Position numbers and translations under genes: made by a program
Shown here: in pieces, positions 33,197 to 42,670 of the stretch
Layout: each line of letters begins with the position of its first letter
Position numbering within the stretch: the stretch's first letter is position 1
NCBI RefSeq assembly: GCF_002127325.2
Contig: NC_035433.2
Span: forward strand, 85,832,549-85,896,548
Reading direction: 5' to 3'
From: Helianthus annuus
Lineage: Eukaryota; Streptophyta; Magnoliopsida; Asterales; Asteraceae
DNA length: 64,000 nucleotides
Notes under the pieces: generated by a model
Databases searched by the model: none
Seen by the model: the letters and a program-made list of their open reading frames with translations, nothing else
Told to the model about the DNA's origin: nothing

Positions 33197-33609
33197 TGTT
33201 AGGACCGGTTTGACTCCGAAACGATTGCGTAATCGAACGTGTGACGTGCGGAATCCGTACACGAACGCGAGCTAACACACGAGACGTAATATAAACGTGA
33301 TTCTATTCACGAATCTGAAAGTGTACAGCACCTGAATCACGTACAATGAACTTTCTCTCTCTAGCTTTCTCTCTCTAGCTCTAGAAATCTCCAAGTTGTG
33401 AAAATGACAAAAGCTCCAAAAGTTCTAAACTAGAAGCCCTAGAGTTCTATTTATAGGCCAAGGATTAATGAGGAATCTCATTAATTACAATTATGCCACC
33501 TTGCCTTTTTACTAACTATCACTAAAATATAACAATGTCACTCTCGTTTTCTTCGGTTTTCTGCTACGGACTAGATTGACGGAGGCGATAGACAGATAAT
33601 GCACTAACA
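33197..33609 (-). repeat. GAG-1 right LTR (5' LTR)
   Basis: Same sequence as 21319-21732 except one T fewer in the run near 33507. No initiator-Met primer complement is found on its left side. Confidence 0.95.
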
Positions 33610-33614
33610 TGAAA

Positions 33615-36172
33615 GTTTCCTTCATTGGTAGGAAATGAGCTGACTTGGTTAGCCTATCTACAATCACCCAGATTATATCATTACCTTTTCTTGTTTTGGG
33701 TAACTTGGTAACAAAATCCATTGTTATCAATTCCCATTTCCAAACTGGCATTTCTAACTGTTGCAACAAACCTAAGGGTTTCTGATGTTCAGCTTTGACT
33801 TGAGAACAAGTTAAACATTTAGAATCATAGGCTGCTATGTCCTTTTTCATTCCTATCCACTAGAAATTTGTCCTTAAATCCTGGTACATTTTATCACTTC
33901 CTGGATGCATCGTATATTTGGACTTATGAGCTTCTTCTAATATACGGTGACATAGGTTTCCTAATTTAGGTATCCACATTCTATCTTTATGGAATCTCCA
34001 AATTCCATCTGTTCCTTGTTCTAATTCCTTTATCATTCCTTTTAATTTTTCAGTATCTTCCTTGATTACTGATTCTTGTACTTTTCTAATCTAGTCGTCT
34101 AAATCTACTTGTAGATTTAATTTAAGAGAACGTACCCTTTTTGGATTTTCATGGTACTTTCGACTTAAAGCATCTGCCACTACATTTGCTTTTCCTTCAT
34201 GATATTGGATATCACAATCGTAATCACTAAGCAATTCCATCCATCGTCTTTGTCTCATATTCAATTCTGTTTGCCCGAAAACATACCTGAAACTCTTATG
34301 ATCAGTGAATATGGTAAACTTACTACCATAAAGATAATGTCTCCAAATCTTAAGGGCAAAAATTATAGCACCTAGTTCTAGATCATGGGCTGAATAATTC
34401 TCTTCATGATTCTTAAGTTGTCTAGATGCGTAAGCTATAACCTTTTGGCGTTGCATTAATACACGTCCATAACCTAATTTAGAAGTGTCACAATAGACTA
34501 CAAAGTCTTCAGTTCCTTCTGGTAACGCTAGTATGGGTGCATGGGTCAATCTTTGCTTAAGGATTCTAAAGGCTTCTTCTTGTCTTGGTCCCCATTCAAA
34601 CTTAACAGATTTACAGGTTAACTTGATTAAAGGAATGGCTATTCTAGAAAAATCTCGAATAAACCTTCTATAATAACCGACCAATCCTAAGAAACTTCTA
34701 ACCTCAGTTGGCAATTCAGGGGTTTTCCATTTGGTAATTGCCTCGATCTTTGTTGGATCTACATGAATTCCTTCATGATCAACTAAGTGTCCAAGAAATT
34801 GTACCTGTTCTAACCAAAACTCGCACTTGGAAAACTTAGCGTAAAGCTTTTCCTTTCTCAACAAACTTAAAAGTAAATGCAAATGCTTTGCATGTTCCTC
34901 TTTACTCTTAGAGTAAATTAGAATATCATATATGAAGACAATTATGAATTTATCCAAATATGGCTTACATATTCGGTTCATCATGTCCATAAATGCGACT
35001 GGGGCATTGGTTAAACCAAATGGCATGACAGTAAATTCATAATGACCATACCTTGTTCTGAATGCAGTCTTAGGAATGTCCTCTTCATGTACCTTTAATT
35101 GATGATATCCTGATCTTAAATCGATTTTAGAGAAAAATTGAGCTCCTTGCAGTTGATCGAACAGATCATCGATTCTTGGTAATGGATAACGGTTCTTAAT
35201 CATGACCTTGTTCAATTCACGGTAGTCAATGCACATACTCATTGACCTGTCCTTCTTTTTGACAAACAAAATCGGTGCTCCCCATGGCGATGAGCTTGGT
35301 TGTATGAATCCTTTCTCCAACAATTCGTCTAACTGTTTCTTCAGTTCTTGCATTTCAGCGGGTGCCAATCGGTAAGGTGCTTTGGCAATTGGTGCTGTTC
35401 CTGGTAGTAAATGGATTCTGAATTCAACTTCCCTGTCTGGCGGTAATCCTGGCAATTCTTCTGGAAATACATCTGAAAACTGGGACACTACTGGAATGTC
35501 TTTTAATTCTTTTCCTTTAGTGTTAGTGATTATAGAAATCAAATACACTATAGATCCTTTTCTTATATAACTTGCAGTTTTCATCACAGAGATGAATTTT
35601 GTGGATCTAGATTGCTTATTTCCTTTAATTGTGATCTTTTCACCCCTTGGTGAATTTACTTGAATTGACTCTTGATCACATAGAATATTGGCTTTATTGG
35701 CTATTAACCAATCCATTCCTAACACGACGTCAAATCCTACCAGATTCATTGGGTAAAGGTTTTCAATAAAATTTTGATCAAAAATCTCTATTCTTGCTCC
35801 TTGCAAGATTTCAGAAATCGTAACGGTTTCTCCATTTGCTGTCTCTACTAGACATTCTTGTGGTAGTTTAGTTAATGATTGATTTAGAAGTTTGCAAAAC
35901 GAAGTATTGATAAAACTTTAGTTTACACCAGAGTCAAATAATACTTTACCAAAAATATCATTAACTAAGAACGTACCAGTTATTACATCCGGAATCATCT
36001 TGGCTTCATCTGCAGTTAGAACAAATGCTCTAGCATTTTTAGTGTTCTTGTTGTTTGCAGTTGGAGCTAACTTCGGACAGTTTGGCTTGATGTGACCTTT
36101 TTCTCCACAGTTGAAGCACAATCCATTACTGGTTTTCCTCCTGCAATCTTCTTCCTTGTGTCCTGGTGCCAT
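33615..36172 (-). pseudogene. pol: Gyp-B pol, N-terminal part (end of gag knuckles, protease, RT, RNase H, start of integrase)
   Basis: On the - strand: second knuckle CFNCGEKGHIKPNC, protease FDSGVN then TAA (35918) and [10 protein letters not shown] with [12 protein letters not shown], RNase H ([11 protein letters not shown]) and integrase [19 protein letters not shown] and [11 protein letters not shown], cut at 33614. The RT active site reads FIYD instead of FIDD (codon at 34928-34930), losing a catalytic aspartate. Further stops occur near 34091 (before the integrase) and near 33857 (Trp to stop). Confidence 0.93.
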
Positions 36173-37178
36173 ACAGTAATTGCAGTGAGTGGAGCATTTT
36201 CCTGAATGCTTCTTCTTGCAAATATGGTGCAGAGGTAGAACCTACATTCCTACGGTTGGAATTCCCAAAATGGAATTCTTGAGTAAGCCTTTGGGTTAGG
36301 TTTCTTCTCTGATCTTCTTCTCTAGTACGCACCAGTTCATCAGTCAAGGTATTGGCTAGTTCTACAGCTTCTTCTATGGTTTGGGGTCTAGCTGCCTTGA
36401 CTACATGCCTAATTTCCCCAATTAATCCCCAGATATAATGGGAGATTAATACCGGTTCAGGTGATGCAAGGGTTGGCACTATCCTAGTATATTCAAAGAA
36501 TGTGGTAGTATAACCCTTACTATCTACCCCGATCATTCTAAGGTTCAGAAACTTATTTGCTATCTGCTCTTTTTCATTAGGAGGGTAGAACTTCCTTTCT
36601 ACCATATTTTTAAATTCCTCCCATTCCATGTTATACACCCTGTCACTTCCTCTTGACTGGAGGATAGTGTTCCACCATTCTACGACTGAATTCTTAAACA
36701 GATTAGAAGCAAACATTATCTTATCTTCTTCAGCACACTTGCTTATTTTCAGAACAGCCTCAGTTTTCTCTATCCAGCGTAAAGCTGCAATGGGTCCTTC
36801 ATTGCCCGAGAATTCTATTGGTTTGCAGGACCAGAATTCTTTGTAAGAACAACCATATGGCATGGTTCTTCTTCTTTTGGGAATGGGCACCTGAAGTACG
36901 GGTCCATTGTTCACGCTGTGTTCTGGTTCAGTTGGTCGCTTACTGCTATGCTTGCTTTTATTTTCGGCTTCCTTAACATTTTGGATAATAAATGGCATTG
37001 CATCTATGATTCCTTGTGCCACTATATGTTGAAGGGCACTATTATTCACTTGGTTTCCATTATTATTGTTGTTCGGATTCTCGTTATTCATATTATCGTT
37101 ATTCGAGTGGTTGTCGTTCTGAATATTATCATTCTGGTTTTCCTGATTCACTTCGTTGTCCATCTGAATCTTAAACAT
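36126..37178 (-). pseudogene. gag: Gyp-B gag, frameshifted in the zinc knuckle region
   Basis: 350 codons from ATG 37178 (an in-frame ATG at 37163 fits the Gyp-A start better). An Asn-rich N-terminus is followed by the capsid-like region (ALRWIEKTEAVLK, VEWWNTILQ, ANKFLNLRMIGVD, RHVVKAARPQTIEEA). A frameshift near 36235 throws the first knuckle out of frame; the correct frame continues at 36172 with CMAPGHKEEDC. Confidence 0.9.
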
Positions 37179-37397
37179 TTACCAATATTAATATTACCAA
37201 TAATATTTGAATATAGCTAATCACATGTCACACACTTTTGGTCAAAAGCGTCAAGCATTGCGACTTACTCTATTCCTATAGTATGCATCTATTACACACC
37301 AGTACTGAAATTAAAATTACAATACCGACTGAAATTTAAAACTACACTACTAGTAATATGCATCCATAGTTTTTTTAACACATACACACATATATTA

Positions 37398-37479
<82 letters not shown>

Positions 37480-37500
37480 TCTACCGTTCCTACCATCGAT
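37179..37500 (-). repeat. Gyp-B spacer with (ATT)n microsatellite
   Basis: 37396-37480 is an uninterrupted (ATT)n run of about 85 bp, between the pre-gag ORF and gag. The rest has no ORF. Confidence 0.9.
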
Positions 37501-38361
37501 TTAGGGATATGGATTCATCCAAAAATCCATATTGCGTTCATCGTATTTCCATACGAGACGCTCTCCCACCTGTCGCATTCTCTCACTGCTTTCTAAAATT
37601 TCCTCACCGAAAGTCCTAAGTTCTTGTACGTTTTCTACACTCATTGGGGGTGCAGGTTCTAGGACTGGGTTCGGAATCTGGGGTGTGGGTTCCTGATATG
37701 GAGGTATAGGGGCCTGGTATGGGTAAGGATTTTCTAAGATCTCCCTAATGTATGCATCGTTATTAAAATAGGGATCTAGAGTATATAACCCTGGGTAGGC
37801 TCCTAAGTTGGGCATTGGCACATCTTCGTGAATCGGGTAGCGTTGCACATAGTCCCTAACATCATCCCACCAAGGGTCGTAATTTGGGTCTAGGGGATTT
37901 GGTGCAGGTACCCTAGGTATCTCCTCCGGGTTGAAATCATGCATTTCTACTTGATTTCCAAGGTTTTCTATTTCCATGGGTTGATCAGGAATTTGTGGTT
38001 GTGGTTGGGGTGCTAACATTTGCTCCAGGTTTGGGTCAGCTGCAGTGGTTGCTAAGATATGGATATTAGCTATACCCCTATTAAGCATATCCTGGGCATA
38101 TGCATCGGTTTCTCTCTTTGCTGCGGCTAGTGCTCTCTGGTCTTGTAACTTTTTCATACGCTTTCTACGCTCGTGTGCTCCCCTACTGAACCATCCCCTA
38201 TTTTTATGAGGAAATGGCTCTTCAGATTGAGCCTTAAATACGAATATTCCTTCTTCTGTATCAGCAGAGTACCCCGAGAGGGCAGGCTGAGAAGAGGCAC
38301 CTTCGCTGCTAGGCGAACCAGACAATTGACGATACCCGTCAGATGGTCCTTGGTCGCTCAT
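37501..38361 (-). CDS. Gyp-B pre-gag ORF, unknown protein
   Basis: 286 codons from ATG (MSDQGPSDG) to the stop at 37501, uninterrupted although the downstream gag-pol is broken. Features: Ser-rich N-terminus, GYSADTEEGIFVFKA near 30-45, a basic patch (HERRKRMKKLQ), ILATTAADPNLEQ near 100, a Pro-rich acidic middle with PWWDDV, and a conserved end (APPMSVENVQELRTFGEEI, then WKYDERN). Homologous to the two pre-gag ORFs of Gyp-A. No known domain; it lies between primer site and gag on the element's coding strand. Confidence 0.65.
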   Translation of the reverse strand: MSDQGPSDGYRQLSGSPSSEGASSQPALSGYSADTEEGIFVFKAQSEEPFPHKNRGWFSRGAHERRKRMKKLQDQRALAAAKRETDAYAQDMLNRGIANIHILATTAADPNLEQMLAPQPQPQIPDQPMEIENLGNQVEMHDFNPEEIPRVPAPNPLDPNYDPWWDDVRDYVQRYPIHEDVPMPNLGAYPGLYTLDPYFNNDAYIREILENPYPYQAPIPPYQEPTPQIPNPVLEPAPPMSVENVQELRTFGEEILESSERMRQVGERLVWKYDERNMDFWMNPYP

Positions 38362-38492
38362 ACTGTAACTAACAAATAGTCAGATAACACATAACAAGAA
38401 AATACAATTATGCACATATTTCCGCTATTTATTTCCTAACACTTTGAATTTTGATGTCAGCAGAACACTTCTGTGGCTGAATCAGTCGCATA

Positions 38493-38504
38493 GCTCTGAT
38501 ACCA
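38493..38504 (-). promoter_or_regulatory. Gyp-B primer binding site (initiator-Met tRNA)
   Basis: GCTCTGATACCA on the + strand is the reverse of TGGTATCAGAGC, 5 bp from the 5' LTR. Confidence 0.92.
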
Positions 38505-38509
38505 CCTTC

Positions 38510-39943
38510 TGTCGCAACCCCCGATCCCTAGTCCCCGGGAACGGGCGGCCGCGAGCTAGTTTCGGTGGTATCGCGTTATTGTCCAATTTGGCAGCGGAAA
38601 TTTCATCAGGACCGTAGTTAGGAAGTATTTAATCAGAGTAAAATATCACATTTTCCATAACATTAAACTCATGGGTAAAACCCAAGTTTTCAATACACAC
38701 TTTTCATAGGAATAAATCCTATTTTTATTTAAGAAAAACATCTATTTCTTTTACGTAACTTTATTGCCATTTTTCCAAGCCTTCAGTGTTGTCCAGCTGG
38801 CTTCCATTTGGCTTTCACATTTTGTTACCTGAAACGCGTTTTAAAAACATTTTGTCAGTGGGAAATACTGGTGAGTGAATCCTAGTTTGATCAAGTTATA
38901 GTAAACCATTTCACAGTGTACAGTATTGAGGGCGATCTCGCAATTACATTTGTTTCCAAGTTATACCAATTATCACCCGTTGGTACTGTCAGACCTAACT
39001 TGTGGAAATGTTACACCTTGACCAGGTGGTAAAAAATTTTGTATACAAACCCCCAACATACCCACGATAATTGTATTCTTACAAATACTTAATAACTGTT
39101 ATTCGCATGGAAAAGTATTTAAGGTTTTGTAAAAACATTTAACAAAAAGGGGATTACTCACATTGTTGTTTTAGGGTTTTCAGTAAGGATTTCCTAGGAA
39201 TAATCTATAAATTACACAAATGCACGTGTGTTAGTATAATAACCCAATTTAACATTAGTAATACCCTCCCCGAGACGGCATTCCAACGACTACGTCGGGC
39301 AGAACCACGACAGCCGTTACGGAACCCTGGATCAATCGGGCAGAGTATCTAATATGTCTCCAGGGGTTATGATACTTACATCGTAGCAGAACCTCGCTAT
39401 TTAGGGGGTATTAGACTCGGGTATAATGCCCACTATTTGGAAATTTGCTTAAGAAAGAAAGAAATGAACGAATTCAACTGAGATCCGATGCGTTCTATTT
39501 ATAGGTGCTGATCCTGACTCTCTCGCGGCCCGCGTAAGATAAGGCAAAGCCTTACATGGCCCGCGTCAACCCTGGGTCAATGAGTAGCTTAGTTGGGTCA
39601 TCACATAGGTCTGCCGGGTGTTGGGCCACGTGGCCGCACCGGGCTTTGCCACCATTTTGATTTCACGCAACCCGCGTAAGGGTAAGCTTAAACTTACGCG
39701 GCCCGCCTAAACTAAAGAAATCAACGAAATCAAGTCTAACCTTGATACCGCCCGCGTAAGGTTGGGGTGGGGTCCTACGCGGCCCGCCTCAACTTAATAT
39801 TTCTTGTTTTTTATTTATTTTCAAATGTTACCTTGTTATTTCGGCTCGGTTTTCACATACAGGTTACATATTGGGACATTTTTAAAATATATTAGGGTGT
39901 CAGGAAACAATCGATGGTGTCGGTTTAATTGAGGATTGTTACA
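38510..39943 (-). repeat. Gyp-B 5' LTR
   Basis: TGTCGCAACC to GATTGTTACA, partner of 18927-20349, with its own copy of the TATA box (near 39495) and of the dyad array. Confidence 0.95.
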
Positions 39944-39948
39944 TTCAC

Positions 39949-41650
39949 CATTAACTGATGCTGGAACTGCCATCGGCGAGTCTCCCCTTTCCCACGTGGA
40001 GTATGAAAGAGTTGAACAGAACCACATCGGCGTGGCTGGTGCCAAAGCTATATCACAGACTAATCCTATCCCATATTCCAACCCATCTAAGCTTTCACAA
40101 GGACCCAATAACCCCGCAGAACAACCAAGTTACTGATACGTCCGCATCGATGGTTAGTTTGGAGATATGGCTTATCCAGGAACGAGAACAGATGTGGGTT
40201 AAGTATGCAAAACAGGCCCGCGAACAAAAATTCATAGCTTCCAGGACTATGTCCTATGATTCTCCCAGTCACACGGTAGCTGCGACGGGGGAAATCAGTT
40301 GGAATACCAAAGACGAGGCAACGATGGTCCAGTAAGCACTCATGGTGGTAATGGTGGAGGCCGTGGTGTTAGTTATGGGGGAACCCACGACAACACTTAT
40401 AGTCATGGCCATGCCTTTAATCAAGGCGGATGCCAGAACAGTCCTTATGGCGATGATTACGACGAGGAATACCACCACACCTACAACAACGAAGATACAT
40501 AAAGCTATCATACCACTAGGAACAAAAGCAGTCGCTAGCATCACCCACACCTGCCGAGAACATAATACTACCCGATGTGGAAAACGACCTCACAAAACCA
40601 TACAGGCCTCCAGCCTTCTTAGAGAACTCCAAGTTCACCCCATGAATCGCGTAGGCTCCGCTATGATTAAGATCCAAATTCCCAACACTGTTGGATAATA
40701 CGATGGTTTGTCCAACCCAACTGACCATCTGCGGGTTTTCATAGCCACGGGCAGGGTTGCAGATGGACCCTACCAGTCTGGTGTCACATGTTTGCCCAGA
40801 TGCTCATAGGGGCTGCCTGCGTGTGATTTGACAGTCTACTAGCAGGCAGATTGGAAACTTTCAAGACCTTATTGATAAACTCTCGCAGCACTTTAGTTAA
40901 TAGAGACGACGTACAAAAGACTGGGTGGAAATCTTACAGGTCTGCTAACATGATAATGAGCCTTTGGAGGACTTTATAACAAGGTTTAATAAGGAGGCCC
41001 TACATATTGGTGGGGTCAGTGAGGATCTCTTAAGAGCTTATTTCAAACATGGGGTCAGGAGCAATGAGCTTATCCGCTGTATAACCGGTCGCGATGGAAT
41101 GTCGAAGACTTGGGATGCAACCATGATTACACCCAAGGTCTTCGCGCAGATTGAGAAATCTTTAACCCGCAGAAGAAACTGGAGTAGAAAAGATTCATGG
41201 GAGCATGGGGGTCGCATTAACAACAAGAAGGGCCAGGCTTCGGTCGAGTCCAGAATACTGTCCTCGACACCCGCGGATGGCAATTCTTCTTCCACACCGT
41301 ATGTCCGACAACTCTTAAATGATAGACACTCTTCAGACAACCAAGGGTACAAAAAGGACCGATGGTCTTGGACTTCCCTCATTAAAACGTCGTCCCAAAT
41401 CCTAGCGACCAAGGCGGTAAAATTCAAGGAGCAAAGACTTATCAACAATAGGAATGGCCTCTACCCGTAGAGATATCATGATTACCACAAGGACATCAGT
41501 TACCACACAGATAATTGCTTTAGTCTGAAAATGGAGATCTGGTCCGTCTTCAAGTTGGGGAAGCTGAGCCATCTTATCAAGAATGTTCAAAAGAACGTCT
41601 GCAACTTGGACACCAATCATGTGGAAGGACCCCCCGATGAAGCAGGTTCG
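39949..41650 (+). pseudogene. gag: Tat-1 gag, decayed
   Basis: Remains of a Tat-lineage gag read in several frames: a Gly-rich stretch (about 40340-40450), YDGLSNPTDHLRVF (about 40699), WCHMFAQMLIGAA (about 40778), IGNFQDLIDKLSQHF (about 40850), LEDFITRFNKEALHIGG (about 40965), KVFAQIEKSL and a degenerate zinc motif YHDYHKDISYHTDNC (about 41474). Many stops and shifts. Tat gag forms particles; this copy cannot be functional. It is the continuation of the LTR and primer site left of Gyp-B. Confidence 0.8.
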
Positions 41651-42030
41651 CAAGCTTAACACCTATATGATCATGGGTGGAAGGAAGGGTGGCCGCTAAG
41701 AAAACAGAAGGCCAAACATAGCACCTGCGGCCTGGCGGGAACAACAAGTGATTTTCCCAGTAGTGTGGGTTTGTCCATCCCTCAAATACTCGCTGGTCAT
41801 CACACCTCTTGTGGGCTACTACAAATCCAGAAATGTATTCCTAGACAACACATTCACCTCAAACATAATGTACGAGCAATGCTTCAACCATCTAGATACA
41901 AACGACAAGGGCCGACTAGAGCCGGTTGACGTGCTAGTTTCAGGCTTATGCAACGAAGTCATGCACCCACTAGAGTCGGTTCGACGACATACTGTACATG
42001 TGATCTTTCCTGGGACCCATAGTCCGTTGC
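41651..42030 (+). pseudogene. Tat-1 protease remnant
   Basis: After INT-like IIMGG-type words (about 41665), the frame from 41748 reads NVFLDN, then IMYEQCFNHLD and KGRLEPVDVLVSG. This matches the pattern of Tat proteases, where VDGGSSA normally precedes the same Tyr-Glu-x-Cys-Phe run; here the DGGS core is degraded. RT and RNase H are absent, a large internal deletion near 42025. Confidence 0.65.
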
Positions 42031-42670
42031 ATGGACGCGTGAGATGGCACCTATCTGATCAATGAAATACACAAAGACATTTACAATCTACATGAGGGAC
42101 CACAACTGGTGGTGGCCAAAATCATGAATGCAGGGTACTATTGGTCTGGGATGCACCTCGGCGCGGTCAAGGAAATCCGCAAACGTGACTCCTGCCAAAG
42201 GCACACACCGAATACCCTTCTCCGTTAAACAATCTGGTGCCAGCCACCGAGGCATGGCCTTTCCAAAAATAGGCCATTAACATCGTCGAACCCTTCCCAA
42301 ATGCTCCTTAAATGGTCAAATCTCTAACCGTGGCCATCGACTACTTCCCAAAGTGGGTCGTGGCCAAACCATTGGCCTCCATATAGCCACCAACTTCAAA
42401 AAGTTCATTTGGTAACTCATCATCTTCCAATTTGGGCTGTCAATGAGCATCATAAGTGATAACGAGATGCAGTTCGTGGAGGCAAATTTGAAAGAAAGGC
42501 TAGTGCATCTACACATCCATCAATTTTTTTACTTCAGTGGCTCATCCGCAATAGAATGACCATGTTGAGCACACGAATAGGAGCATCATCGAGAGCATCA
42601 AGACAAGGTTGGGAACCAGTGGTCCTAGCTTGGTTGACGAAGTACCACATGTGTTGTCAGCCCATCAGAC
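42031..42670 (+). pseudogene. Tat-1 integrase remnant, cut by Gyp-C
   Basis: Shows NLHEGPQLVVAKIMNAGYYW (42089), then KRDSCQRHTP, WPFQK, VAIDYFPKWVVAKPLAS (42330), SDNEMQFVE (42457), TSVAHPQ followed by a stop, HVEHTNRSIIESIKTRLG and DEVPHVLSAH, after which Gyp-C begins. The rest of Tat-1 is not in the window. Confidence 0.8.

Larger units (their letters stand above)
21319..33609 (-). mobile_element. GAG-1: gag-only LTR retrotransposon with inverted internal duplication
   Basis: Two direct LTRs (414 and 413 bp), which I see differing only by one T in a homopolymer, and the exact 5-bp duplication TGAAA (21314-21318 and 33610-33614), mark a single young insertion into the Gyp-B integrase. Internally: a - strand gag with its 3' region (21733-26069), a complete + strand leader, gag and 3' region (26070-31442), then a direct repeat of leader plus truncated gag (31443-33189). 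No protease, RT or integrase is present, as in TR-GAG type elements. No primer site is seen beside the right LTR. Confidence 0.92.
18927..39943 (-). mobile_element. Gyp-B: Ty3/gypsy retrotransposon, split by GAG-1
   Basis: Bounded by LTRs at 18927-20349 and 38510-39943 and by the exact 5-bp duplication TTCAC (18922-18926 and 39944-39948). Without GAG-1 and its duplicated 5 bases it is about 8.7 kb. It has an initiator-Met primer site, one pre-gag ORF, gag and a chromovirus-type pol closely related to Gyp-A. It inserted into the Tat-1 leader. The LTRs are roughly 96-97% alike by partial hand comparison, older than Gyp-A. Confidence 0.95.

Noticed and set aside
37396..37480. (ATT)n run as a functional element
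   Set aside because: A simple microsatellite in the Gyp-B spacer, absent from the corresponding place in Gyp-A.
40299..40502. Gly-rich ORF as a host glycine-rich protein
   Set aside because: It lies in the N-terminal part of the decayed Tat-1 gag, upstream of recognisable Tat capsid motifs.
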